DNA from: an uncultured Ectothiorhodospiraceae bacterium | GTDB lineage: Bacteria > Pseudomonadota > Gammaproteobacteria > UBA6429 > Thiohalophilaceae | Direction: 5' to 3' | Assembly: GCA_947258695.1 (NCBI GenBank) | Contig: CAMYJG010000015.1 | Coordinates: forward strand, 12,956 to 76,955 | DNA: 64,000 bases | Shown: positions 57,190 through 64,000 of the stretch, in pieces | Position numbering within the stretch: the first letter of the stretch is position 1 | Layout of the letters: each line of letters starts with the position of its first letter | Translations under genes and position numbers: made by a program | The notes under the pieces: model-generated | Databases searched by the model: none | The model's input: only the letters and a program-made list of their open reading frames with translations | What the model was told of the DNA's origin: nothing

Positions 57190-58719
57190 ATGGTTAACTT
57201 ACGAAGAATATTAACATTTTGCTTATCCCCCAAAGCAAGGTTAAAAACCTTTCTTCATGGCCGCTTAGTACCCAAGCATTTCCCTATCGCTTATAAGCTT
57301 GCAGCAATCTTGACCCTACTGATTAGCAGTGGAATGATTCTTCTTGGTCTGGTTATAGTGAATAATCAAACCCATTTACTGCAAAAACAAATGAATCATT
57401 TTGCAGATACGGTTGTTGAACAATTGGCCGATAACTCGAAAGAACTGGTTATGTCTGATGATATTCTCAGTTTAATGGTTGTTATTAGCAATTTAGGTAC
57501 ACAAAGTAATATTTTAGGCGCCGTCATATATTCCGATGATGGACAAATACTTGCATCAACCGGCGTTATTCCGAGTGATGAAATTTATCGTCTATATAAT
57601 CGCTCAGAAGAAAGTAAGAATGATCACTTCCAGTTACAGTGGCGCACGAATGCTGCTGGCGGCCAAGCTGTCGGTGCCACTTCTTATATCTCTCCCATTA
57701 AGTTTCAAAATATCGTGGCGGGTCATGCCTTAGTGACATTTAGTACCGCTGAAATCGATCAAACTATTGCCGACATGATTAATGCCATTATAGCGGCAAC
57801 AATTATTATGATCTTACTCGGTGTGTTTGTCTCTCTGCACATGGGTCGACGTATCTCAAAACCATTGCACTCATTAATGGATGCCAGCCGTGAAATATCG
57901 AATGGTAACTATGAATATCAAATTAAAGAGCGTCGTAACGATGAGCTCGGAAATTTAACTACCGCACTCAACCGCATGGCAGATGGCCTGCTGGAAAAAA
58001 CACAAGTTGAAAATGCTTTCTCGCGCTATGTTTCAAAAAACATTGCAAAAGAAATTATGGGTAACCTCGAACATATTCAACTTGGCGGCCATCATGTTGA
58101 CGGCAGTGTTATTTTTGCAGACATCGTCGGTTTCACACAACTATCAGAAACTTATTCAGCCGACGAGATTGCCGGTGTATTAAACGATTATTTCTCTTAC
58201 ATCACCCTCGCTAGTAAAATGCACCAGGGTACCATTGATAAATACATGGGTGACTGTGCCATGATTGTATTCGGTGTGCCTGAAGAAGATAAGTTACATA
58301 AATTACATGCCGTTTATTGCGCCGTTATGATTCAAAAACTGGTTGAGCGCATCAATGCCATTCGTAGAAGCAATAACAAGTTAGCAGTATCTTTCCGTAT
58401 TGGTATTAACAGCGGTTCTATGCTCGCAGGCAACCTGGGTTCAACGGAGAGAATGCAATACACGGTTGTAGGTGAATCGGTAAACCTGGCATCACGCTTA
58501 CAACACATCGCAGAGAAAGACCAAATCATTATCAGCAGCGAGTTTTATAATGATCCGGATATAAAATGGCGATTAACTGCAGAAAAATATAAATCTATTT
58601 ATCTGAGGGGTATTACGGAAGAAGTATCGACCTATATTGTGAAAGATGTAATTGCCCTATACCAGGACAAGATAGATGAACAGATTGATGAGATTTTACG
58701 GATAAAACCTGCCGCATAA
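57190..58719 (+). CDS. Membrane class III nucleotide cyclase with HAMP
   Basis: 509 residues. Membrane helix (about 34-56), periplasmic sensor (57-195), second helix (about 198-220), HAMP (about 220-275) and a class III cyclase (about 300-490). Metal Asp in VIFADIVGFT and GDCAMIVFG; substrate Lys in TIDKYMGD; the partner position is Thr in QYTVVGESVNLASRL. The Lys/Thr pair is typical of class IIIb adenylate cyclases. GES replaces the usual GDT. Its stop overlaps the next start (TAATG at 58717), so the lipoprotein is made with it. Confidence 0.92.
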   Translation: MVNLRRILTFCLSPKARLKTFLHGRLVPKHFPIAYKLAAILTLLISSGMILLGLVIVNNQTHLLQKQMNHFADTVVEQLADNSKELVMSDDILSLMVVISNLGTQSNILGAVIYSDDGQILASTGVIPSDEIYRLYNRSEESKNDHFQLQWRTNAAGGQAVGATSYISPIKFQNIVAGHALVTFSTAEIDQTIADMINAIIAATIIMILLGVFVSLHMGRRISKPLHSLMDASREISNGNYEYQIKERRNDELGNLTTALNRMADGLLEKTQVENAFSRYVSKNIAKEIMGNLEHIQLGGHHVDGSVIFADIVGFTQLSETYSADEIAGVLNDYFSYITLASKMHQGTIDKYMGDCAMIVFGVPEEDKLHKLHAVYCAVMIQKLVERINAIRRSNNKLAVSFRIGINSGSMLAGNLGSTERMQYTVVGESVNLASRLQHIAEKDQIIISSEFYNDPDIKWRLTAEKYKSIYLRGITEEVSTYIVKDVIALYQDKIDEQIDEILRIKPAA

Positions 58720-59762
58720 TGAGACAAATACTTTTATTGCTCTTTATAGCCATCAGCATAAATGGCTGCTCACTTCTCTACTCCTACAGTGATAATTTAC
58801 CACAACGCCTTGATCAGTTAACTGCTGAAAAAAAATTCAACACCGCTTTAAATACCATTGAACACATCAAACCAAGTCATAAAGATTACCGCTTAATCCA
58901 GAAGAAAAAAATTGTTATTCGTAACAAAATGAATGTCTATGAAAAAAATGCAATAGACAAATCAAGCCAACTTGCCCGTCAAGGTTACTGGTTAAAAGCC
59001 TTGGAGACTCTTGATAACGTAGCCGAAAATATTCTCGAAACACAAAAAATAGATGCTCAGCGTAAAAAACTACTGGCAGAACGTAAAAAAGTCATTTCAG
59101 GTTATGAGAATGATATTTTATACAGCCAGGCTAAAAGCCTGGCCGATAAAATGGGTTTATATAAAAAGATAAAAAGAACCGTTAGCATGTCTGAGGATAA
59201 TCAACTGGATATCGATGAGTTTGATGAACTAAGACAAGAAACCAGCATGAGATTAGTACAACGCAGCGAACAACAGTTTAAAGCCGGTCGTTATGATAAT
59301 GCTCTCACTACCGTTAACCTTGCCCTAAAGCTCAAACCAGATGAAGACATCACGGAAGAACTGAATAATATAAAAGAGCGTGTTACCAAGGCAACCAAAC
59401 TAAAAAAATTATCTTACATAAAAAAAGTTAAAACCTTGCTCAGTAAATTATCACAAGGATACAGCCACGCAATTTTAAAAGAAACAAAAGAAACGATTAC
59501 CTGGTTGAATACCATAAAAGGTAATGAAAAAGAATATGTAAAACTGATTGCTAAACTCAAAAAGCATCTTGCTAATGGCGTAAAAGAAAATTTTCAGGCT
59601 GCAAGAAAATTATATAGCGAGGGAAAAACTCAGGAAGCATTAAGTATCTGGCTGGATCTTAAAGAATTAGATCCCAACCATCCTAAGCTTGACTCCCATA
59701 TTGAACGAGCTCAAAAAGTATTAATTAAGCTTAAAGAGTTGAGTAATAAACCAAAGAAATAA
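58719..59762 (+). CDS. Outer-membrane or periplasmic lipoprotein with TPR-like repeats
   Basis: 347 residues. Signal MRQILLLLFIAISINGC with lipobox ISINGC (Cys-17). The rest is helical with TPR-like patterns (RYDNALTTVNLALKLKPDED and GKTQEALSIWLDLKELDPNH). Lys-rich. Coupled by 1 base overlap to the cyclase gene. Perhaps a periplasmic partner of the cyclase sensor domain; this is inference. Confidence 0.85.
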   Translation: MRQILLLLFIAISINGCSLLYSYSDNLPQRLDQLTAEKKFNTALNTIEHIKPSHKDYRLIQKKKIVIRNKMNVYEKNAIDKSSQLARQGYWLKALETLDNVAENILETQKIDAQRKKLLAERKKVISGYENDILYSQAKSLADKMGLYKKIKRTVSMSEDNQLDIDEFDELRQETSMRLVQRSEQQFKAGRYDNALTTVNLALKLKPDEDITEELNNIKERVTKATKLKKLSYIKKVKTLLSKLSQGYSHAILKETKETITWLNTIKGNEKEYVKLIAKLKKHLANGVKENFQAARKLYSEGKTQEALSIWLDLKELDPNHPKLDSHIERAQKVLIKLKELSNKPKK

Positions 59763-59765
59763 TAT

Positions 59766-59779
59766 GTCCGTTTTCGGAC
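59766..59779 (+). terminator. Short hairpin after the lipoprotein gene
   Basis: GTCCG TTTT CGGAC starting 4 bases after the stop codon; a short stem without a U-run, so only a weak terminator candidate. It abuts copy C. Confidence 0.4.
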
Positions 59780-60055
59780 GGACAGCCGAGTTACTTTTTC
59801 TTGCTTGTCCAAGCAAAAGTAACCAAAAAGAAAGACACCCGAAGACTTGTTGGGATTTCCAATCCCAATACCCTCACATCAAAACAAAAACAGGCACTCG
59901 CCAACTCGGTCGTAGAACCACTACGTGTTTCATTCGACATGTCCTACACGCTCTGCGTTCTGGCCACGCCAAGTAAAGCTTCTGATCCGCTCAAACAAAG
60001 GCTCGCTATAATCCTGTTTTTATTTAGATGCTCGGCTGCGTCTAACGGGCATGGC
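59773..60055 (+). repeat. Three-hairpin dispersed element, copy C
   Basis: Hairpin 1: GTTACTTTT (59790-59798) with AAAAGTAAC (59815-59823), plus GCTT/AAGC. Hairpin 2: 59850-59857 with 59861-59868 (TTGGGATT/AATCCCAA, loop TCC). Stem 3: AAAAACAGG (59886-59894) with CCTGTTTTT (60013-60021). It has an extra ~50 bases inside the stem-3 loop compared with A and B. Open frames crossing it are products of the repeat. Confidence 0.85.
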
Positions 60056-60308
60056 CCAGCAGCAGATATTAGTGCGATGATGACTGCTAACGACCCATAG
60101 CTGCCAGTTAAATTTTACCCTTCCAAACACAACACACCTCTAAAGCAGACATTCATAACTTCTAAACTCTCTATATATCCTTGCACTTTGCAATCAGAGG
60201 TCCCGATTTGCTCTTTATGAATTTCAGACATAAACTATTGATAAATAAAAAATAAAGGGGCTATATAAGTGAATACTGTTAATGTTATACGGACCCCGTT
60301 AATCATCT
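60056..60308. other. Gap between copy C and the cassette array
   Basis: Here I find no gene, no integrase and no recognisable attI. It holds AT-rich DNA with a possible Shine-Dalgarno-like AAAGGGG at 60252 that leads to no ORF of useful length. Its right end is the G|TTAGGT junction of the first cassette. Confidence 0.5.
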
Positions 60309-60325
60309 GTTAGGTTTAAAAAAAA

Positions 60326-60667
60326 ATGAATGCGTTATCTATAGGGTTAGGAGCTTTAATATTACTTGGTTTACTTTTCAATCCTGCAGGAACACTTTTT
60401 ACTTATGATGCAGTGGCTTTTTTTATTTCAGGTGTAGCCTTAATTTCTGTTGGTGTTACATCAATAAAAAAGAAAAAACCGCAAATAATATATTACCTTG
60501 CATTAATTGCTTTATTTAGTTATTTCGTAGTTATATATAGCCGCTTTACTTACACATCACAAGAAGCATGGTGGCTGCCTTTAATTTTTGATGCTTGGTT
60601 TATCTTTCACATAGTTTTTATAATAGTGAAGAAAAAACCTAACAAGGCAATCAAAATGGACGTTTAA
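60326..60667 (+). CDS. Cassette 1: small multipass membrane protein
   Basis: 113 residues, about four membrane helices (2-20, 27-47, 53-72, 83-103). No family recognised. ATG follows the cassette head by 11 bases through a run of A, no Shine-Dalgarno. The C-terminus KKPNKAIKMDV is encoded by the 5' end of the attC, a common feature of cassette proteins. Confidence 0.75.
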   Translation: MNALSIGLGALILLGLLFNPAGTLFTYDAVAFFISGVALISVGVTSIKKKKPQIIYYLALIALFSYFVVIYSRFTYTSQEAWWLPLIFDAWFIFHIVFIIVKKKPNKAIKMDV

Positions 60668-60717
60668 AAGCGGTGCTCCGCACCACTTTAAATCGCCACT
60701 TATTTTAATCGTTAGCC
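60637..60717 (+). other. attC site 1
   Basis: R'' ACCTAAC (60637-60643) and R' GTTAGCC (60711-60717), with TTTAAA..GGTGC/GCACC..TTTAAA as central hairpin and L'/L'' TAATC-like arms. R'' is the perfect complement of the cassette 1 head GTTAGGT at 60309. Confidence 0.85.
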
Positions 60718-60737
60718 GCTAAAAAAGGAGTCATACT

Positions 60738-61130
60738 GTGATTGAACCAAAAAGCTCTTTTCCTGTGTTTACCGTTAAAGACCTCGATGAAGCGAAATCC
60801 TTCGTTGTCTTTTCGGGTGATTGGTACATTCACTTGGTTTCGAAGTCAGGCATTCAGGTAGGATTTCTGTTGCCAGATCAACCCACCCAACCACCAATAT
60901 TTCAAAAACCATACCTTGGTGATGGCGTTATTTTCAGCTTGGAAGTGGAAGACGCAGATACCGCTTACGCAGCAGCACAATTGAAATCGCTCAACATCGT
61001 GCTTGAGTTACGGTCCGAGGACTGGGGGCAGCGGCACTTCTGTATCCAAGATCCGAATGGGATTTATTTGGATATTGTTCAGTCTTTTGAGCCAACTGAA
61101 GAATATCAGAGTGATTATGTCTCAGAATAA
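60738..61130 (+). CDS. Cassette 2a: VOC (glyoxalase/bleomycin-resistance fold) protein
   Basis: 130 residues, GTG start with AAGGAG spaced 7 bases. FPVFTVKDLDEAKSFV, VGFLLPDQPTQ and the end EDWGQRHFCIQDPNGIYLDI follow the VOC pattern; the last carries the usual metal Glu/His region. Substrate unknown. Overlaps the next ORF by 14 bases. Confidence 0.85.
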   Translation: MIEPKSSFPVFTVKDLDEAKSFVVFSGDWYIHLVSKSGIQVGFLLPDQPTQPPIFQKPYLGDGVIFSLEVEDADTAYAAAQLKSLNIVLELRSEDWGQRHFCIQDPNGIYLDIVQSFEPTEEYQSDYVSE

Positions 61131-61380
61131 AAACCTCACAGATCTTAGAAATATCGGCAAGAAGATTTCCGGCCGACTCAATGAAGTTGGGATCTTTTCC
61201 GAAGATGACTTAAGACGAGTTGGTGCTGTTGGCGCACATCGCATGATCAAGGAGAGACATCCGGATGAAACATTGCCGGTCTGTTTTTACCTGTATTCAT
61301 TTGAAGGAGCTTTGACTGACAAACATTGGGATGAAATCGGTGAGCGTAGAAAACAGCAGCTTATGGCACAAATCGGCTAA
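61117..61380 (+). CDS. Cassette 2b: TfoX C-terminal domain protein
   Basis: 87 residues from ATG 61117 within the end of the VOC gene. LTDLRNIGKKISGRLNEVGI and GAHRMIKERHP match the helix-hairpin-helix-like TfoX_C domain (competence-regulator C-terminus) as a stand-alone protein. Its TAA stop is within the R'' box of attC 2. Bicistronic cassettes are uncommon, and coupling by overlap suggests the two travelled together for some time. Confidence 0.85.
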   Translation: MSQNKNLTDLRNIGKKISGRLNEVGIFSEDDLRRVGAVGAHRMIKERHPDETLPVCFYLYSFEGALTDKHWDEIGERRKQQLMAQIG

Positions 61381-61446
61381 CAAGGCGCTTGCTCGGACGC
61401 AAACTACGCGGCGCTTCGTTTGCGCCCCACAACTATAACGTTATGT
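61375..61446 (+). other. attC site 2
   Basis: R'' GGCTAAC (61375-61381), R' GTTATGT (61440-61446), central hairpin GACGCAAAC/GTTTGCGCC. R'' is the perfect complement of the cassette 2 head GTTAGCC at 60711. Confidence 0.88.
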
Positions 61447-61488
61447 TTGTAAAACCAAACCCGTTAAGTATTAATTAGGAGAGCAATA

Positions 61489-61998
61489 ATGGAAACTAAT
61501 GCTTTACCAAAATACGATATGAGTGACAACCCGACAAACTGTTGTCCAAGATTTAATCCGGAAGGATGGGATGAACAGGAACTTCATTTTAAGGACAAGC
61601 TGTTCGTCAAAGCTAAAACTAGAAGTATTTTCCATATTCCTATCAATATGGGCTCTGTTTTTCCAAAGACATTTGCTGCTATTGAAAAGGTAAATGCAAG
61701 AGATGATAACGATTTTATTGTCTTGTCTTATGAGCCGTCATCATGGACTGGAGAACATTATTTTTCAGTAAATAAAGATGTTCCTGATGAGGAAATGGTT
61801 CATATGACGGGAAATTATTTGACAAAGGTGTTTGAAGGGCCATATAAAAATGCACCTAAATGGGAAAAAGAAATGAAGGAGTTTGTAAAAAATAAAGGAA
61901 AACATGTAAAGAAAACATATTTTTTCTACACAACGTGTCCGAAGTGCGCCAAGTTTTATGGTAAAAATTATATGGTAACGGTGTCTGAGATTGAATAA
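61489..61998 (+). CDS. Cassette 3: protein with CPKC motif, GyrI-like pattern
   Basis: 169 residues with AGGAGAG upstream. DNPTNCCPRFNPEGWDEQEL, FHIPINMGSVF, VFEGPYKNAPKW and YFFYTTCPKCAKFYGK are conserved in a widespread, unnamed family I have seen annotated as hydrolase; the GPYKNAP segment is reminiscent of GyrI-like small-molecule binding domains. Real function unknown. Cys pairs CC and CPKC suggest a metal site. Confidence 0.82.
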   Translation: METNALPKYDMSDNPTNCCPRFNPEGWDEQELHFKDKLFVKAKTRSIFHIPINMGSVFPKTFAAIEKVNARDDNDFIVLSYEPSSWTGEHYFSVNKDVPDEEMVHMTGNYLTKVFEGPYKNAPKWEKEMKEFVKNKGKHVKKTYFFYTTCPKCAKFYGKNYMVTVSEIE

Positions 61999-62001
61999 AA
62001 T

Positions 62002-62067
62002 TAAGCATAACAAATCGTTCAAAAATGACCGCCAAAAAGCGGCGGCCTTTTAACTCAGCGATATGTA
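62002..62067 (+). other. attC site 3 (degenerate R')
   Basis: R'' GCATAAC (about 62004-62010), central stem GACCGCC/GGCGGCC, and R' GATATGT where GTTATGT is expected (head of cassette 3: GTTATGT). The single T-to-A in the core triplet may stop recombination. Confidence 0.75.
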
Positions 62068-62566
62068 TCATATAAATAATCCATTCATTATTGATGTTGA
62101 GGCTTCTGGATTTGGAAGTAAGAGTTACCCTATTGAAATTGGTGTTGCATTGAATGATGGGCAGAAGTTCTGTAGTTTAATCTCGCCAGAACCAGATTGG
62201 ACTTATTGGGATAATAAAGCAGAGAAGATACATAATTTGTCTCGTGACATACTAAACGTTTATGGCAAACCAGTACATGAAGTAGTTGATCAACTAAACG
62301 CAACATTGGCTGGGATGACACTTTTTTCAGATGGTTGGGTAGTAGACAAACCATGGCTTACAACTTTGTTTCATGCTGCAGGGAGGCCGATGAAATTTAG
62401 TGTCAGTCCACTGGAAATGATACTTACAGAAAAGCAAATGTCGATATGGCATGAAACAAAAGACCAGATAACCAAGCAAGTCAATCTAACGCGACACCGA
62501 GCAAGTAATGATGCCTTGATTATACAAATGACGTACAACCAAACATTAAAAGCAACTAATGATTAA
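62063..62566 (+). CDS. Cassette 4: DnaQ-like 3'-5' exonuclease
   Basis: 167 residues. Exo I DVEASGFGS (Asp-11, Glu-13), Exo II DGWVVDKPWLTTLFHA and Exo III HRASNDALI (DEDDh His/Asp). The ATG is inside the R' region of attC 3, with no Shine-Dalgarno. Cassette-borne exonucleases of this type occur in other integrons; role unknown. No attC after it. Confidence 0.85.
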   Translation: MYHINNPFIIDVEASGFGSKSYPIEIGVALNDGQKFCSLISPEPDWTYWDNKAEKIHNLSRDILNVYGKPVHEVVDQLNATLAGMTLFSDGWVVDKPWLTTLFHAAGRPMKFSVSPLEMILTEKQMSIWHETKDQITKQVNLTRHRASNDALIIQMTYNQTLKATND

Positions 62567-62581
62567 TTGAGAAATAAAGAA

Positions 62582-64000
62582 TCACTCTTCTTTTCTTAAA
62601 ACCTCAACCGCTCGAAGCGAAGGTGGTAACTTCTTACCACGTTGGCCACGTTCACCTTCATACGGTTCCATGTCATCTGAGTTTAATACTTTAGTTGTCT
62701 TAACAGAACGTATAAACAAATTATCATCTTCACTAATAACCGTCACTGCAGAAGCAAATTCTTCACCGGTTTTCAGCTTGGCTGAAGGTATATTCATAAT
62801 CTTAATGCCTTTGCCTTTTGGCATTTGTGGCAATTCAGATATGTGATGGAACAGTAGATGACCATCGTTTGATGTCATGGCAACCCAATCGGTTTCCATA
62901 TCACTCACCGGTACCGGTGGTAACATTTTTCCACCGATTGGCACTTTAACAATGCCTTTACCTTTTTTGTTCTTGGTAATGAAATCTTCCATTTTTCCGA
63001 TAAAGCCATAACCATGGCTTGTTGCTAATAAGAACAACTGCTCATTAGAACCTGTCATCACACCACAGAAGGTAGCACCAGGTGGTGCATTTAAACGGCC
63101 TGTTAACGGCTCACCCAGTCCACGTGCCGAGGGTAAGGTATGAATCGGTAGCGCATAAGTCCGACCGGTAGAGTCGATTGCAATGACTTGCTCATTTGTT
63201 TTACTTCTTGTGTAAGACAGTAGCCTATCACCCGCCTTAAATGGCATGGTCTCAGGATCTATCTCATGACCTTTAGCTGCACGGATAAAGCCATTTTCAG
63301 ACAACACAACCGTGACAGGATCAGAAGCAATCAAATCTGTTTCGGCCATTGCTTGTGCAACTTCACGTTCTTTAATTGGAGAACGACGTACATCACCATG
63401 TTCAACTGCAATTTCTTCTAATTCTTTACGAATCAATGTTTTCATTCGAGTTTTAGAACCAAGAATCGCTTCAATTTCATCTCGCTCTTTGGCCAGTTCT
63501 TTTTTCTCTTTTTTCATCGTCATTTCTTCTAACTTAGCTAAATGACGCAGCTTTAATTCAAGAATCGCTTCTGCCTGGATTTCTGAAAGCTTAAAGCGCC
63601 TCATTAATACCGGCTTAGGTTTATCATTCTCACGAATAATTTTTATCACTTCATCGATATTTAAATACGCTTTAATTAAACCATCAAGAATATGTAAACG
63701 GCTTAATATTTTCTCTAAACGGAAGTTTAAACGTTTGGTAACGATGTCAGTTCTAAACTGTAACCACTCAGTTAATATTGTATTTAAATCTTTTACACCC
63801 GGGCGATCATTTAAACCAATCATGTTCATATTAACGCGATAGGTTTTTTCAAGATCAGTGGTTGCAAATAGATGTGTCATCAATTCATCAACATTAGTAT
63901 CTTTTGATTTAGGCACAATCACTAAACGTGTTGGATTTTCATGATCGGATTCATCACGTAAATCAACCACTAACGGTAATTTCTTGGCATTCATTTGCGC
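62582..64000 (-). CDS. parC: DNA topoisomerase IV subunit A (C-terminal part)
   Basis: About 473 residues are visible; the gene runs beyond the right edge. KKLPLVVDLRDESDHENPTR, HLFATTDLEKTYRVNMNMIG, LKLRHLAKLEEMTMKKEKKE, SARGLGEPLTG and the five-blade beta-propeller with AMTSNDGHLLFHHISELPQM match ParC. GyrA is excluded by the absence of the GyrA box (QRRGGKG). Decatenates chromosomes. Its stop is 15 bases from the cassette array; that boundary is probably the array insertion edge. Confidence 0.97.
   Translation of the reverse strand, partial: AQMNAKKLPLVVDLRDESDHENPTRLVIVPKSKDTNVDELMTHLFATTDLEKTYRVNMNMIGLNDRPGVKDLNTILTEWLQFRTDIVTKRLNFRLEKILSRLHILDGLIKAYLNIDEVIKIIRENDKPKPVLMRRFKLSEIQAEAILELKLRHLAKLEEMTMKKEKKELAKERDEIEAILGSKTRMKTLIRKELEEIAVEHGDVRRSPIKEREVAQAMAETDLIASDPVTVVLSENGFIRAAKGHEIDPETMPFKAGDRLLSYTRSKTNEQVIAIDSTGRTYALPIHTLPSARGLGEPLTGRLNAPPGATFCGVMTGSNEQLFLLATSHGYGFIGKMEDFITKNKKGKGIVKVPIGGKMLPPVPVSDMETDWVAMTSNDGHLLFHHISELPQMPKGKGIKIMNIPSAKLKTGEEFASAVTVISEDDNLFIRSVKTTKVLNSDDMEPYEGERGQRGKKLPPSLRAVEVLRKEE

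Larger units (their letters stand above)
60309..62566 (+). mobile_element. Integron cassette array without an integrase (CALIN)
   Basis: Four cassettes, five ORFs, three attC sites, all ORFs on the plus strand with attC at the 3' end. No intI within the window on either side. parC (opposite strand) closes the array 15 bases after the last ORF, and no attC follows cassette 4. Cassette heads: 60309 GTTAGGT, 60711 GTTAGCC, 61440 GTTATGT, about 62058 GCGATATGT (degenerate). Confidence 0.85.

Noticed and set aside
59764-60100. Two overlapping open frames of 70 and 99 codons after the lipoprotein gene
   Set aside because: They are made wholly of copy C of the dispersed element, have no ribosome-binding site, and show only the repeat's own frame.
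60240-60308. attI site or a fourth attC left of cassette 1
   Set aside because: A core GTTAGGT is present, but I could not find a matching R'' with intervening stem at a proper distance.

Overview
The window is chromosomal DNA of a gammaproteobacterium with low G+C (roughly 40% by eye). The evidence is the conserved order nnrD-tsaE-amiC-mutL-miaA-hfq-hflX-hflK-hflC, the EpmA/EF-P/EpmB set, RsmJ, YcgL, HtpG, PpsR/PpsA and a FimX-like protein. I cannot fix genus or order. A complete glycolate oxidase (GlcDEF), an alanine/serine-glyoxylate aminotransferase and Sco/PCu(A)C copper-delivery proteins fit an aerobic, free-living and possibly autotrophic or methylotrophic lifestyle; that last step is inference.

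Layout. 1-10753 (minus strand): superoperon for NAD(P)HX repair, tRNA modification, cell-wall amidase, mismatch repair, Hfq and the HflX/HflKC membrane protease regulators, running into hisZ. 10761-14789: queG, a small flagellar-rod-like ORF, a lipoprotein, then mobA-moeA. 14937-18514: hybrid histidine kinase, thioredoxin, Nudix hydrolase, Hsp15. 18585-23437: glcDEF, an unknown gene and ycgL. 23493-28752: bolA, a Lon-like protease, an Rrf2 regulator and a poorly coding stretch with a well-supported tiny ORF. 28938-34827: deaD, rsmJ (with an in-frame 7 x 15 bp tandem repeat), an HDOD protein, a glycosyltransferase and an unknown gene. 34889-45182: htpG, ppsR/ppsA, aminotransferase, sulfurtransferase, a repeat-rich gap, a Mut7-C protein, a LexA-like peptidase and a fatty acid hydroxylase family protein. 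45175-51737: orphan histidine kinase, sco-pcuC-psd, epmA-efp/epmB. 51995-59762: PilZ-like protein plus FimX-like degenerate GGDEF/EAL protein, an M48 protease, a class III nucleotide cyclase and its coupled lipoprotein. 60309-62566: a small integron cassette array without an integrase, abutting parC (62582-end, minus).

Two things stand out. First, three copies (42660-42925, 42935-43162 reversed, 59773-60055) of a dispersed intergenic element share three stem-loops. The stems differ in sequence between copies yet stay paired, and hairpin 2 keeps the same TCC loop. This points to selection on a folded RNA or single-stranded DNA. One copy has also been captured as the C-terminal tail of the Mut7-C protein. 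Second, next to the third copy lies a cassette array whose boundaries can be read base by base: each cassette head pairs with the R'' core of that cassette's own attC site.

Other points worth a look: the expanding YPDVI repeat beside the catalytic motif of RsmJ, a 24-residue membrane peptide with its own consensus promoter, Shine-Dalgarno and terminator-like hairpin, an Rrf2 protein without the iron-sulfur cysteines, a LexA-like autopeptidase without a DNA-binding domain, and a kinase with an N-terminal four-cysteine cluster. Residue positions are counted from the stated starts and are approximate unless a single residue is named.
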